NCBI RefSeq assembly: GCF_017591425.1
Contig: NW_024465746.1
Span: forward strand, 558,001 to 622,000
Direction of reading: 5' to 3'
Source of the DNA: Ochotona curzoniae
Lineage: Eukaryota; Chordata; Mammalia; Lagomorpha; Ochotonidae
DNA length: 64,000 nucleotides
Shown here: in pieces, positions 11,326-25,468 of the stretch
Numbering within the stretch: the stretch's first letter is position 1
Layout: each line of letters starts with the position of its first letter
Program-made: the position numbers and the translations under genes
Notes under the pieces: model-generated
What the model was told of the DNA's origin: nothing
The model's database searches: none
Seen by the model: the letters and a program-made list of their open reading frames with translations, nothing else

Positions 11326-14300
11326 TTGAAATTGGACATTCAGTCAGCACACAAAGCCACATCTTGATAGCATTCCATGCTGCGCTGGTAACTATAGATC
11401 GACTGAAATAGTATTTTTTTTTTGTTATAGCACATTTCCTCTATCCAGAATTAATTCAGTAGGCCCCAAATATTCCCATGTTGATGTGCTTAACTGCATT
11501 TGCTCTAATTACACCAAAATGAGTAATAGGCACATTTCCAGCCACCTGTAGTTTATCCTATATTTTCTGGTCAATCTTATTTATAATGTTAGAAATTATA
11601 CCAGCTTCTGAGTATTGGAGCCAAGCATGCATGGTCAAATTCATAGTCTAGATTCTGAACTGAGCAGTGGACATGTGCCACACAAATGCACCATCAAAAT
11701 ATCCTTGAAACTGTCACAAACAGGACCTGAGCTTGTAGACTAAGCTACGGCAAAGGTCAGTTATGTTTGTGTTACCTACAGTTCCCAGCCAAAATTCATT
11801 CCTCGGCCTCACAAGTGATTGCATCCTGCAAACGCAGCCTCAACATCCCAGTTGCGAACCACTGTCCTAGAAAAAAAAAATGGAATACTGCTTAAAAACA
11901 TACTCTTTCCCATCCGTATTTCTCTTTATGATGCTTAAATCTTTTATGATTGGATAAATTAGAGATGGGTGGAAAGTCATGGACCAGTCACTATTTTCAA
12001 GAAGGCTGCGTGGGGCATCCTCTGCCATGTCCCGTTTGCTAAGTACAAATGCAGAAAGAATCAAAGTCAAGAGCAAAGATTTGGAAACCTGGATGTAACT
12101 TACAACACAGTGTCTGCTGCTTACGAACCTCTTCCGAATTCCAGTTCCTCATCAGGAACTGGAGGACTAAGAATTACGCTTGCCATTATGGTTAAATATG
12201 TGGCCAGACTATCAAAAGGATAAGTTCAGCACAGATATGCCAACTGATACCGAACAGAAAAAGAGACTTAAAGAGCCATAACACAGAACGGAGCAGTGAG
12301 ACCGGGTGTGTGTCCGAAGTCACGTGGATTGGCTAATATCTGTTTATATAAGATGTTCTTCTGGCTGGTGTGGCTGTATAAGAAATGTGAGTTATTGCCT
12401 CTATTTTTAGATAGTTGATCATCTCTTTTGGAAGAAATATATGACTTGCTGTAACAGCTTTTGCTGTAGACACTTGCTAGCCATGGTTATGTTCTTATTT
12501 CAGCATCTTGAAGAATTGTGCTTTTCCTAGATACTCATCTTGTTTTGAGTGTTCGGACGCATGCGCTGTGTGTTTCTGCTGAGTTTGAGGCCCATTTGTT
12601 GGTCGTGACCTCATAAGTCTTTGGAGGTGGTTTGTTTCACAGTCTGTTCCTTTGTTTTTTCTTTGCCTCATCTTTCTCAAACATTTCTGATGACACGTAA
12701 TGATTCCGATCACTATTAATTTGTGGATCAATGAACTTGTGGCTACCCGCGATGTGCCCTCTTTGCTTTTCAGCCATATTTGATCCTGCTGCTGAGAATA
12801 TGCTCCTTGGTAGTTTCCTTAAACCCTCTCAGGAAGGAGGTGTGCCAAGGCAGATGACCCAGCAATGCCAGATGGTTCTTTAGATGGGTTCCTAGCTGAG
12901 GAACTTCCTGCAAAAGAAGGTTAACTGATGGAGTCACGTGGGTATGAGCTCCAGAAATGAGTCTCCCTAGGCTTGTGGAACCAGAGAAGCAGGAGAAGCA
13001 GGCACTACAAGGGGGGTGACTTGTCTTTGCATCCTGATATGAGTGGAACTGAGTGGTGGAAAGGAAGGTAGGAATAAGAGGGAACTTCATCCATAGGTGA
13101 ATGCATGCATTACTTCTCAGCAGGAGGCACTAAGATCTCTTTCCGTATAAAGCACCTGCCTATTCAGCATATCAGATGATGCTTTCTTCCTGAACCGAAG
13201 ACAATGTGCTCAGGCTAGCAGCAATCAGATTTAATGTCCTCAACTGGATTGTCACAAAACTGGCTGATAGAAATGCTCCTTACAGGATGGCCACAAACAG
13301 ATCCAAGGATTGATCCAAGGATGGCGGTGGATTACCCAAGTAGAAGGTGTATAAAGAGAGGAAGGCCAGTTAGGAAATGGAGCTGTCCTGATGCTATTTC
13401 CCGGGCCTCTCACGAGGACTGGCTGGCCTTGAATTTGGATGTTTGTGACTAGAAGGTGATTTGTCATATGACCTCATCTTTTCTCTTAGCTGTAGAAAGA
13501 ACAATCCCTCATTAGTGAGGATAGCTGTGCATGCCTGCTTGTGGTTGTAAGAGCCCGTTTGCAATGCAGCTCCAGTGTTGCCTTTGCAGACAAGCTTAAA
13601 AGGCATTGAGGAGAAGACCTTGGGGGCCAGGCAAAGAACTTGGAGCTCAAATGGGGAAGAACCCATTCCACTAGCGATCGTATCTGTTTTAACCTGAACA
13701 TCTTGATGTGTATTCTTTAAGGCAATGTAACGCAGCCAGACTAGTGTCATGACTTATTAAAAGGGGCCTGGAGTTTTGAAAGAAGATTGTCTACCTGGAA
13801 TAAGACTTGATTGCTCAGTGCATGCATTACATTAATGTGATAGACTCCATTGTACATCAGCTACATTGTCACGGGCTTGGCTTGGCAGGAGCTATTGAAA
13901 CCACATGAATATTTCATCATAGGGTAGTGCTGTGATCAATATTAAAAACAAAGACACTGCTGAATTGTATGTCCAAAAGGGGTATGTTGTCGGAACTCAC
14001 CAAGATACTCGGGAGTAAATGTGAGCCTCATTTCTGGCTCTTTCTTTTCCTATTCTCACACCTTGGGAGCAGGTTACAGGCTAGTGGCCTGGAGGGCATA
14101 CTCTGTAACATAAAATGGCTAAAGGAGAGAACCTATTTGCCAGTCTCTGAGTAGTTACTTGTGTGAAATTAAAACCAGTCCAAATATACAGAAACAATGT
14201 GTTTTTTTTTTTAAATTGATATAGTGATGGAGGACAGCTAGAGCCCAGCTGTGACCAGGCCATCTGCTTTACCTCAGATGTCCAGCAGAAAGGGTGTCTC

Positions 14301-16230
14301 TGTTCTATTGAACAAGTGGATGTGGTTGGGAGTGGCACAGGAAGGTGGCCACATGAGGTGGTCTCTTGATGGAGCAATTGTGTCTGTCCTGGGCTCAGAG
14401 AGTCTCAGAGGGAGAGGAATGTTGTACTGCTTGCTGGTGGCAAGATGCAGGGAACCTTGGGGGGTTTGAATCATTTGTAAAATCTTTGTTAAGTTTATTA
14501 GTGAGCATTTTGTCCAGGTTGGCCAACCAGGGCAGTTTGAAGACTGGTTTGTGCGACTAGGATTGGGAGAGCCCGTATCTGACCTTGTCGTGGTTCAGGA
14601 AGGTGTGCATGTGGGAATACCATCTAGGAGGTCAGGGCTTTGGAGAAGGTCACCATTGTATATTTATGCCAAAGGTACACTTTATCTTTCTGGTATTTCA
14701 TGGATGAACCAGTTCAGCTCAGCATTCTTGAATGTCTGCACCCATGCTGGACACTGAGTTAGGTTCATAAGTGAGTATACAAGCCGTGGTCTCCATTCTA
14801 TATATCTGCACCTAGGAGTCAGCTCAATTGACACACAGACTGCAGGCAACATCACTCACGCCCTCTTCACACAGGGCCACTTTTTGAGTGTCTAGAACTT
14901 TCTACAACGAGTAAAGACAGGCCCATGTTTCCAGTGGGATCTGAGAATACACATTTTCCAATGGAGAGCAGAACATTTTGTGTCCTCTGCAAAGGTTCCT
15001 TAAAATTGTGTGTGTCGTTAATTTGGCAAACGCTAACTTCAGATTGCTTCTATCACTGTTCTTCACAACCCTGGCAAGACCCTGACCCGCTTGAAATATT
15101 TACACAGTTTAAGAGATGCAGCAGGGCCAGTCTGGGACAGCTTTGGCAACGGGTGAAGGGCAGGCCAGCCAGGGCAGTCTGGACACCAGAACCTCAATAG
15201 GACTCTACAAATGACTTACACAGTCATTACACTGACACATTCGTAGGTTTCTTCAATCGAAGTGCTCCCAGGAAAGCTGCTCACGTCTTTTGATGGGCTC
15301 CATTAATAGAAGGCCTTGAGTATGTCTAATAAGCCAAGGTGCTTATTTTTACAAAGTGTCTTAATTGGTCTGCTGTTCACATGAGCTTCCTAATTAAAAA
15401 AATGAAACTAAAATACTCTTAGTTTGTTCAGAGTTTTAAAAGTTATCAATCTTTACAATATCCAGATATCTGCTCCTGCAACACCAAATCTATGGAAAAA
15501 TACTTAAATTATAACTATGAATACATATACGAGAATATGGGTGTTTTGTAGCTACTGGAATTTATTATGATCCCAACAATGCTATATTTAATGTTTAATC
15601 ATACTTGCTCTTAAAATACTTTCAGTTGTGAAGAGCTATGTATGTCCAGAGTAAGATAAAACAGTTCTGAGTTCTTGCGTTTTACCTGAAAGAAACAAAG
15701 TTTTATTCCACTTTATAATCTTTCCATGGCTGTTGTAATAATTTGAAGTTGTTCTGGCTATAGATTCGAATGTACACAGGTGTCTGACTGTGGCAATTCC
15801 AGGTAAAGAGACTCTCAAACTTGAAGTTTATGGGGGACTAAATGCCTCCTTAACTCAAACGAGTGAGGTGGTTGAGAAGAGCTGATCAGAATTGAGGTTC
15901 GAGTGTTCCTAGGCTGCAGGCAGGGCAGGGGAAGGCCTGAAGAATGGCCTGGGCTCCCAGGTCGGGAGGATGGCGGCTCGGGCAGGAGGTGTACCCTGCC
16001 ATGAGCTTAGTGTTGTCACAGGATGCAATTCTTAACAACAACCACAACAAAAGAGACTGTGAAGCTTAGTTTCCTAAGAAATCTTTCAGTGTTATTTCAC
16101 TTGTCAAGGGGACTTTAGTTTCATGTGAAACATTTGAAAATCCTACATAGGAGGGCCATTTCAAGAAAGTGCATGGGAAATGCAGAAGATGAACCACACC
16201 CCTCATGGATTTCTACTTTATGTTGTCAAT
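11326..16230. other. Unique intronic DNA, about 4.9 kb
   Basis: This is the longest stretch in which I recognise no confident repeat. The end of an hAT/MER5-like element may be present at about 11840-11870 (aaccactgtcctag), too short to call. A local duplication gatccaagga/tgatccaagga sits at 13300-13322. AT-rich DNA with several taat cores lies at 15290-15420. No open frame here has a recognisable domain. Confidence 0.45.
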
Positions 16231-16498
16231 GGACACGTATTTATTTTAGAAGTATTCACTTGAGGAGAGAGAGATACACCTTTCTGCTAGTTCACTACCC
16301 AAATATACAACAAGGCTGAGGCTGGCCTGAAGCTGGATCCAGGAGCCAGGAGCTCGATCCAGGCCCCTCCTGCGGATGGCAAGAGACCAGGCACTTCAGG
16401 TATTGTCTGCTGCCTCCCAGAGCCGCGGTAGGAGCCAGAACTGGGATTAGAACCCGGCACCGTGATTTCAGATACTGGCCTCTTGACTGCTAAGTCAA
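16231..16498 (-). repeat. Old lagomorph C-type SINE
   Basis: Shows the tail-side tatttattttagaagtat, ggagagagagatacacc, ggatccaggagccagg, actgggattagaaccc and a truncated 5' end near 16498. Old copy. Confidence 0.78.
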
Positions 16499-19400
16499 TT
16501 TATTTTTAATTTTATTTTTGCACAGATTTTTCAAAGTCCTTTCTTACATACTCCACATATAAAGGGTGTGGTTATCCAAGATTATACATCTATACCACTC
16601 CCAGAGGGGACAGAGTGCGAACACCAGGGGCCTTGCAGATCCAGAGATTCTCCCTCTAGCAACAATGCGCAGCTGGAACTCTGGACTCTGCTCAGCTTGC
16701 TCCTGGTGCTGGACCAGCTGCGTCAGCTGTTCTGATGTCTCTAGAGCTGACATGGTCCATTCCCAGGGGCCCGTGGAGAGGCTCCTGAGCCCACCACGTC
16801 TGCCTTCTGACGTGTCTGCTCCTGTGGTTTTTGGAAGCTGACCTGTATGCATCTTAGCTGCCCCTCTCATGCAGATCTCAGCAGGGCCTCTCCTGGGGGG
16901 CTCTGGCACAGCACCCCGCAGATGAGCGTACTGTGGGAATACAGTCCTGGTTTTACCTGGGTGTGCTGCGCAAGTCCCAGGGGGTGAGGGGTGGTGGCAG
17001 AGATGACAAAGAGACCACAGGCAAGCAGCCCACTCCTGGGTTTTTTGTTTTGGCAGTGAATCCGAATTAAAAGTGCTGTGCTGGCCAATGCTGTGTTCCA
17101 AAGAAATTGCCTGTCGGGGCTAGAGCTGCCTGTGGTCAATGAGATGAGGGGAATTGCGGGAAGCACCAGGCGGAATGTCAGGAGGTAGGGCTCCTGCAGT
17201 CAGGGCAGCAAGGCGCTAAGGCGAAACGGATGCCACTCTCGGTTCAGCCAAACGCTGGCTGGCAGAACCTGTATTGCATGCCTAGCTTCAGCTCCAAGGG
17301 GCTTGGAGAAAGCACAGGCCAGTCCTTGTGCTGCCTCTTTGATTGGAAGAAAGGCTCAGAGCCTGGCGCAGGGGAAATGAGTGGGCTGAGATGGCATGGG
17401 AAGCTGCTGGGTGGGGAGGATTCAGGCTTCACCATTGCACAGGAAAGCCCCACCAGCCAGAATGTAGCGGTGCTGGTTGGGGTGGGCACAGGCAGCCCTT
17501 AGCACAAGCACAAAGCACTGACTTTTCTGTTTTGTTCTTAAAGTACTTTTTTTTTTTTTTTTTTTTTTTGAGAAGTAGGACAGCGTGGAGACTCACCCTT
17601 TTAAGCCATGCATGTGGCTGTTTATTAAGGAGAGCTTGTATTATTCCTGAATTTTTCCTGGTCCACCATGGCAATGGGGCATCATTTCTGCACGTAGGTT
17701 GTGAACATGACCATTTCATCCTTTTATCTTACTTTCTGATTTATAAAAGAAAAATGCCTTTGTTCTTTGTGAGACACTCATAGGATATATTTGGGAATTT
17801 TAGCCAAAGACATGCAGTCAAAGAGGCAAAGGCCTGTTTACCAGGATCTCAACATCTCCTGTCTGAACGGTTGACAAAGTCGCGTGGTTCTGTTTGTGAA
17901 ATTTGCCATTTCTAGCTCTACAGCTAAGCAGGTGTTTCCTCTCCTGCCCAGGATCCATAGTTGAAGAAGCTGTGCATTAAAGCACACGCCAAGTGTCGGC
18001 GATTTGGGGCTCGTGAGGATTCACGAACGCGGTTTAATGCAGTAATACCGGTGGCCAAAGAAGCTTTTTACCCTGCTTAAGTGATCCTGTGGACTATAAA
18101 GGCTCCAGCTACACTTCCGTGAGGTTATGGACTTGGTGAAGCATGGGGATGTGTGGTTTGTAAACTGTGCAGACCGCGGACTCGCGTCATTAGCAGAGGT
18201 CTGCATTGTCTTTGCCTGATGCGATTTTGGTCTTTCCTCCGAGTGCTAGAGGCGGAGACGCCTCTGTCAGCTGCCTAGGGCTGGGCTCATCCACCTGCAG
18301 GCTGCTGCTGCTGCTGACAGAGGTCAAATCTGATCTAAGGAACAAGTCTGTTGAGGTCTCCTGGAAACACTGCCAACCTAGCATCAAATCCACGTGACTC
18401 TGACACTGCCTCAGATGTCACTGTCTTTTTCTTTTTTTTGAACTGCCATGTTGCAAGGAGCTCTGGTCTTTCGCTACGGACCCAGAAGATGCAGCCGTGA
18501 GTCCGGCCCTCAGCATCTTCATGCATTTAAAAAAGTGACAAACAGGAATTTTGTATCTAATGTAAACATTAGACAACGTAAAAGAGGCCTTTCCTATCTG
18601 CATGTTTCATATCCATTAATACAGTCAATCCTGATTGAAAATATTGGAGGGCAGTCAGAAAGGTGGGAGTTGCAGCATACGAGTGAAGGAGGTCCCCTCT
18701 GCTCCTGGCTGTGGCTAAGTGTGTATGGCAGACTCTGCTGCTTTGGCTTCTCCATCGCATCAGCTCTGGTGCCTCCCTTCAAGGGACAGAGGCCATATAG
18801 AGTGTAGCGAGTGACACAGAGTGAACATATATACATGGGGAATAGCACATGGCTTTGGGTTTGGCTCCCTGTTGAGTGCCTAGACTTTCAAGCAGACCTG
18901 GGAGTCTTCAGGAATGCTCTTGGGGACGATGGAGTGTCAGGAAAGAGATAGAATGGGATAAACTTGACTTAGAGCGGGAATTCCACATAAACTTGGCAGG
19001 AGACTTTGGATGAGTCAGAACTGAACCCAGATCCCAAGTTGCCTTGACCTCTGGGGGATCAGCCCTTTCAGGGGATCAGCCATATCAGAGGTGTCAGGGC
19101 CCCCCGACATTAGGTAAGTGAGCCTCTCTCTTCTTCTCTGCACCACTCCAGAATTCCCAAGGCACCTGTCAAAGCATCATGAATATGAAAATGCAGTGAG
19201 CGTGGCTCTGGAAAGGGTCAAGGGGTGGTGTCAGACAGAGGTGTCTCTGACACAAGATGAAATTCTTAAGGCAGGGCAGGCTTTTATATGTGGCGGTCCT
19301 GGCTCAATCCCAGCAGGCATGATCATCTCAATCATCTCTTTGCTTTCAATGATTTTGACTCCAGTATGAGAACATTTCTGTGATAATTAATTTTATTGCT

Positions 19401-20285
19401 TTTTAGAAAGCATCCAAATGGCAAGAAAAAAAAAAGTCCAATGGAGCAGCAATCTGTTGAAGTACCAGTTATTTTGGCAAGAGAATCAAATGGTTGTGGA
19501 TTCTGGGCAATGGATGTATTCAATTAAAATGCTCATTATTTGACTAATTATGGGAAAATGGCTTCCAAGTCAAAACTTTTAAACCTTGCTTGCAGAAGTC
19601 ATTCTATAAGTCAGTGCGTGTTCATTGGAGAGGAAGAGAATTGACACATGAATGTTTCACCTGTTGATTTCAGCCATGGTTTTTGAAAGCTTTGCCAGTG
19701 CATTTTACAGCATTCTTAATTTCCTTAACGTAATAATTGTGCTAATCGGAGATTTCTTATAGTGAAAATATGTTATCAACAATGGTAAAGCAAAATTTCT
19801 TACCAGGAGAAAAACACCTGAATTGATTAACATTATGATATCTAAGACATGATAGCAATTCAAGTGCAGCAAAAGAGAACGTACAAGAAAAACAGAAAAC
19901 GATTATTTACTTACATCTTACAAAAGGAAAAAGGCATATTTTAACAAATCACATGCAAAAAATTTTAACCTCATTGCTAATAAAAGTATACGTTTAAAAT
20001 GACAATAAGATACCGCATCAGGTCTGTCAAGAATTAAATAACAGGATAAACTGGGCCAATTTAGTTATGTCATGATTTTTGGGAAGTTACTCCACAGGGG
20101 CATTGCTGCCAGTGCGTGGAGGTGTGTGTTAAGAGCTGACTTCCAGGGCAGCTAGAAGCTGTCAGTCAGTACTGACGCACCAGTTGAGTCAGTGCTAACA
20201 TTGTTAGCACGGCAACTTTAGGCAAAACACAGAAATGCAATGACAAAGCGCACTGGCTCGGTAGAAATTAATAACGAACACATCC
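16499..20285. other. Unique intronic DNA
   Basis: GC-balanced at 16550-17500, where an open frame of 185 codons on the - strand (16544-17101) has no recognisable domain. A 24-base T run lies at 17547-17570; the sequence after it is not a SINE I recognise. Two ggggatcagcc copies occur at 19052-19085. The stretch 19540-20100 is AT-rich. No gene found. Confidence 0.45.
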
Positions 20286-20300
20286 AAGAATGAAATTCAG

Positions 20301-20638
20301 GGGCCTGGTGTGATAGCATAATGGTTAAGGTCCTCGCCTTAAACACGCCAGGATCCCAGATGGGCACCGGTTTTAATCCCAACAGCCCCACTTCCCATCC
20401 AGCTCCCTGTTTGTGGCCTGGGAAAGCAGTTGAAGATGCTCCAAAAACCTTGGGACCCAGCACCTGCCTGGGAGACCCAGAAAGATGTTCCTGGCTCCTG
20501 GCTTCAGATTGGTGCAGCACCAGCCGTTGCGGCCACTTGGGGAGTGGATCATCAGATGGAAGGTCTTCCTCTCTGTCTCTCCTCCTCTGTATATATCTGC
20601 CTTTCCAATAAAATAAAAAAATCTTTTTTTTAAAAAAA
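20301..20638 (+). repeat. Lagomorph C-type SINE with target duplication
   Basis: Full length from gggcctggtgtgatagc to an A/T-rich tail. Flanking near-repeats aagaatgaaattcag (20286-20300) and aagaatggaattcg (20637-20650) are the target-site duplication. Both promoter boxes are recognisable and divergence is modest. Confidence 0.94.
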
Positions 20639-20650
20639 GAATGGAATTCG

Positions 20651-22260
20651 ACATAGGGAGTGTAGGAACTTTTAATTTTGCAAAATGTTATAAAGAGCAT
20701 CTAGTATTTGTAAGAAACAAAGAGAAAATTACAAATTAGAGAAAGCTGGAGAGAGAAGAAGGTCACCCAATAATTCCACCATCTGGATAGAACTATTGCT
20801 AACATCTTGGGACGCCACCTTACGTATGTATTTTTCATGTGTGTGTTTATGTGTGCAGATGCTTCCAAATGTTCCCATGGTTTTGGGAGAACAAGTTGAA
20901 TGATGGCTGTATGATCCTCCATCACTGAACACTGTCACAAGTCCACCATCCCACGGGGTTCTGTGCTTGCTCGTTGCTAACTTGTCAGCAGCTCAGATCA
21001 TAGAGAAACGAACATCCTGATGACGAACTGTCACTTCTTTCTCTGGTTATGTCCTCCAAAGAGATCCCTAGGAACAGGCTTCCTGGGTAAAAGTAAATGC
21101 ACATCCATTGATATTATCCATTGATTTTTATAATACAACAAGCAATTGTAATCTTTAAAAATCGCAGTATAGAACACTGTGAGGTAAAAAATGAAAGCCT
21201 CATGCTTTTCCTTTGTTATCAGCACAATGCTTTGAGTTAGGACAAAACATGTAAGCCCAACGAGCTATTCAGAAAATAGCCAAGTGGGTAGGTTTGCTTT
21301 GATTTAGGAATCTGTATCTGCGGTACTGCTGTTTTTCCATGATTTACTTCAAAGCAACATTTCTAATGGGTAAACAAAGGTGTTCGTGCAGTGCTGCCTA
21401 AACCGCGCTTCAGACACAAGAGCAAGGCCAAGTGCCTCCTTTTGGTGGCAGGTGTCTATATTCCTCCTGGATAGCTCTGCTCTCCAGGTGATGACCCCGC
21501 TGTGGCTGAGCCCTGTGCTTGCTCTGCCCTCAGTTCAGGACCCAACCCCTCCACATCAGGACCAGCACCCTTGACTCTATACACCAGGCTGGCTCTGTCG
21601 CAGCCACCACATGCTGCCATTGAACCCCACTAACAGCTGTAGGAAAGTCTGAAGAGACTGAGCGTGGCCAGACTCCAATCAAAAGGCCCTGCAGGAGGCT
21701 GAAATTTGACATTCATGTTATTGTAATATTTCATGAGGTAGTCTTGTTTTGCCCTTTAACTTAATATTTAAAAGTATATAAACCATACTTGGTTTCAAGG
21801 TCTGGGCGTGGCCCACAGAATATAGGTCATTGACACCTGCTTGCACAAAGGAGGCTGAAATGACCTTGCGTACAGGAATGGCCTTGGTGCTGGTGACCAG
21901 CTTCCACCATCAATTATTTTGATCTGCCAGTGTCCTGGAGGGTCATTTTGTGCTGACTTTAGCTGTTTGTATCTTAAAGCAAGTGGAAGTCTTTCTGCTG
22001 GCACGCTTCCCTATGGTTGGGGATTGGAGGAGGGCAGAAGCAGGTGCACACTTTGGGCCATTTTTCTATAGCCAAAGGACCGCTGCTCTGAGGTCCAGCC
22101 CGTTCCAATGCTGCTGGCTGCGGGCAGCAGGAAATGCAGAGATGAATTATTTTTCTATTAATTTGATTTTGCTGAGAACTGTAGGTGACTTCCTGACCCT
22201 TTTTCTCCTCTTGCACCTTCTTCCGCGGTTTGTAGACTTACCTCCTTTGGATACCAAGAG
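20651..22260. other. Unique intronic DNA
   Basis: No gene or confident repeat. The stretch is AT-rich to about 21380 and more GC-balanced after it. Confidence 0.45.
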
Positions 22261-22265
22261 GTAGA

Positions 22266-22345
22266 TGTGTGTGTGTGTTTGTGGATGTGTGTGTGTGTGT
22301 GTGTGTGCACACGCATATGTGCACACATACATGCAGTACATGGGG
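22266..22345. repeat. (TG)n microsatellite with CA-rich flank
   Basis: gtgtgt runs are interrupted by ttgtgga, followed by gcacac and catatgtgcacacatacatg. Alternating purine-pyrimidine DNA of this kind can adopt Z-form; whether it does so here is unknown. The His/Thr-rich open frames across it are spurious. Confidence 0.9.
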
Positions 22346-25145
22346 TATGTGAGGGTGAAGTGCAGGAAATAAGTCATAAATCTGAAAAATATAAAGACAG
22401 CTTCTTCCCGTTTCCTTTGAAGATCTTTGCAAAACCGGGGATGGCTTAGCATAGCTTCTTCATTTTATCAGGAAAGAAACGGAAACCTAGGAACAGTAAA
22501 ACGTTTGTTTGGTGAGCGCTCGGGTGGCACAACATGGAATGGAATCTGGAACAGGGCTCCAGGACTCCGGCTCTGGGCTTCTACCTTTGTAAGGATGTTG
22601 CTTCGGTTTCAATACACAAAGCCAGGGGCACAGCATGGCAGCCAGTTGCATACGATGGATAGATCGGGCTGGTCTGATGATGGCTGGGTCACCCCTCTCC
22701 CATGGCAGCCCTCTGCTAGAGCGAATGAGGCCGTCAGCCCTGACGGTGCCTTAATGATGGAAGGAAATCCTCCGATGTGGAGAAGGTGAGCCCTCTTCTT
22801 GATTCCTGGCCCCTTTGTCAGTGAAACGGAACCGGTGGACTCCAAGTCAGACCGCCTTACCCCCGTAGTCTCCCATTTAGCTAAAGGCAAGAAAAAGCTG
22901 TCCAGTGTTGAACTTGGAAGAAGTGATATTTCTCTCCTCACGGTGTCTGAACTTAATTTACAGCCCTCTGCTTCAGCCAACCTGTGGATAAACTAAAGGG
23001 CTGACTGGACAGCTGGGCCCGAGTATTATTTTTGGAAGTCCTGGGGACCAGTGGAAGGAAGGGAGACTGAATCATTTCCCCACTCACCTGCAGCGGGAGA
23101 CTCCAGGGCCATTTAGGCTACGCTTCCAAATGGGTCGGCACCCAAGAATCAGAGGAAGAGGGCTTCGCGTGGGGGTCACTCATTGTTATAAACCACAAGG
23201 TAGGAATGCCTGTTTCTTTGCCGCTTCCTTTCAGTTCATGCTTGATAGGGGCAAACTAGTTTTCACTGGTGTTAGAGGAATTTGTCATGCTTCCAGCGTT
23301 GTTTAGAAATATCTCCGTTCATGCATCGTGTTCACTTTAAACACTGGAGCTGGGACCCACGTGTGAGATGGAGCAGGTTCTCCATCTTACCCTGACCTGG
23401 GGCAGGTCCCTGCTCTCTGGAATACCAGTCTCCTCACTCTTACATGGCAGCTGTGCCAGGGCTGGGAAGCAGGTGTCTCTTGAGACAGACACACTAGGAT
23501 TCATAGATGCACAGAGGGCATAGATGAGGGCAGATTTCTCTATGAGTTACTCCTGTCCCTGGGTATGGCAAGAAAGGAAAGTCTTGCCTCTTTCTCCCTG
23601 GGCAAAGAGGAAAATGGAAGAAGCCAGGATCTGGATTTAAAGTCTCTGTACTGAGCAGGGGTTTGGTGGTTATCTCTCCACTTGTGACCTGCCATGCAGC
23701 TCAGTGGTCAAGGCCATGTTAGCGCACTCCACATGGCAACTCTGGAATCTGTCTACCATTGTCAAGGACAGAAATAAGCAGCTCCTCCTGGCATGAATAA
23801 AGTGTCCTCAGGTGCTGGGGTGAGTGCTGGCTGTGGGCAAGGACCAGAGCAGGCTGCCCTCTACTCTGTGTATGTGGTGGAAGTTTCTAGGCACACGTTT
23901 CTGCGGCTGTCCTTCAGATCCATAGCAAGAGCCAACAGAATTCTCGGATGGCTCTTGGTCCAGCTGTCCCCTCCCCATTAGCTCTACTGCATGTTTCTAA
24001 TTTTGCAGACCAAGAGACATTTTTATGAGAACTGGAAAATGATCCCTAGCTAGGTTTAAAGATATTTTATAATTTATGTGGAATAATGAGCTCTCCACCC
24101 AGCTCCTGTTTTTCTTTCCTGTTTACAATCTACACTGGGAAAACTCAAAAGCGATTTTGTTGCTGGAAAGCAGCACAACTCGAGCACGGGGGGGGAAGGA
24201 CTGGGTTGAGGGTCGTGGCTGCAGGTGTCTGTCTTCAGGAGCTGGCAGGCACCCTGCTGTGCCCCTTGCCCCCAGCACCTACAGCAAGGCTGCTGCCATT
24301 TGGCACCAAGTGGATGTAACACGTTCAGGCAGTTACGAAATAGTCAAGTCATTGACTTGGAGGCACAGCCCTGCATTTGAGTCTCAGTTACAATGCCTGA
24401 GTCTGTCCCAGGCGCTGCGGGCATGGAATGAACTAAGATGCGATATTGACTGCCACAGGACTCAGGTTTGGTCTATGATGGCAAAGACTGTCAGTGTTCT
24501 TTCACTTTCTCTAAGATAGCTGAAGATGTTGAGTGGATAGATTGGGTACTAAGGAGAAACGTGGCTTTTGACATTTCTTTGTGATTGGAAAGACTGAGTT
24601 TGTGTAGAAGAGAATGCCTGCTGTCTGAAATGGAAGTGACGCCTGTTCATTTGATCCATCGTTACTGTGAGCCTGTTTCCTTCTGAGTTGAAGTCTAGAA
24701 AAATGGAATGAAACGCAATTGTTACATGTTCAGAAAATGGTCAACACTGAGCTGAAGCAGTTTTAGAGCTGTCCCCTGAGACTCCTGTTGGATACCAGGT
24801 CTTTGTTTTGCAGGCGATGGACTCTGATTCAGTGTCAGGAATGGATGCTGATCGGTTTTCTGGAAAAGGTTGGCCATGTTCTATTCATGATGCGTAGCAC
24901 TTCTGGACCTCACAGGTTACTTTATAATTAAGAGAGAAGGGATGCTGTTCTTATGTATGCTAATTCCTGATGGTTTACTCTATCTTACTTTAGCAAAGCT
25001 ACTAAAGCTACAATGTTCACTAGAATTGATGTCTACTTAAGCATCTTCTGGAACTCAAATGGCTATTACCTCAAATGCATTTACTATTATAGATTCTTGG
25101 TCTTGGTAAGGCTTTAGGTAAGAGAATGCTTTGGGTGAAAACCAT
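22346..25145. other. Unique intronic DNA
   Basis: No gene seen. A possible MIR scrap lies at about 24330-24420 (cttggaggcacagcc, gagtctcagttacaatgcc), too diverged for a call. Confidence 0.45.
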
Positions 25146-25148
25146 GTT

Positions 25149-25468
25149 GAGCCAGCAGTGTGGCCCAGAGGTTTCAGCTGCCAGTGACAAAGCTAGCATC
25201 CCATAATTGAGTGCCTATTGGAGTCCTGTCTGTTGTACTTCCAATATGACTTCTTGATAGTGTATCTGGGAATGCAGTGTGGAGTAGACACAAGGACTTT
25301 AAACCTGACCACCCAGGCTCTTGGCTTTGAACTGGCTCAGCTCTGTTACAGCCATTGGTATAGAATCAGCAGATGGATGGTTTTTTTTTCTCTCTCTCTC
25401 TCCCCTCATGTTCTCTCTCACGCTGTCTTTCAAATAAATGAATAAATAAGTAAATTTCTTTAAAACAC
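25149..25468 (+). repeat. Old lagomorph C-type SINE
   Basis: Begins agccagcagtgtggccca, shows gcatcccataattgagtgcc, a CT-rich stretch at 25390-25425 and the tail caaataaatgaataaataag. The promoter region is eroded. Confidence 0.8.

Noticed and set aside
11780..11870. hAT/MER5-like transposon end
   Set aside because: Only about 15 bases (gcgaaccactgtcctag) are suggestive; the other end was not found.
16544..17101. 185-codon - strand open frame as a gene
   Set aside because: No domain or splice context recognised; composition is typical of GC-balanced non-coding DNA.
17547..17720. Poly-T run as the tail of an antisense processed pseudogene
   Set aside because: Sequence after the T-run matches no gene or SINE I recognise, and no target-site duplication was seen.
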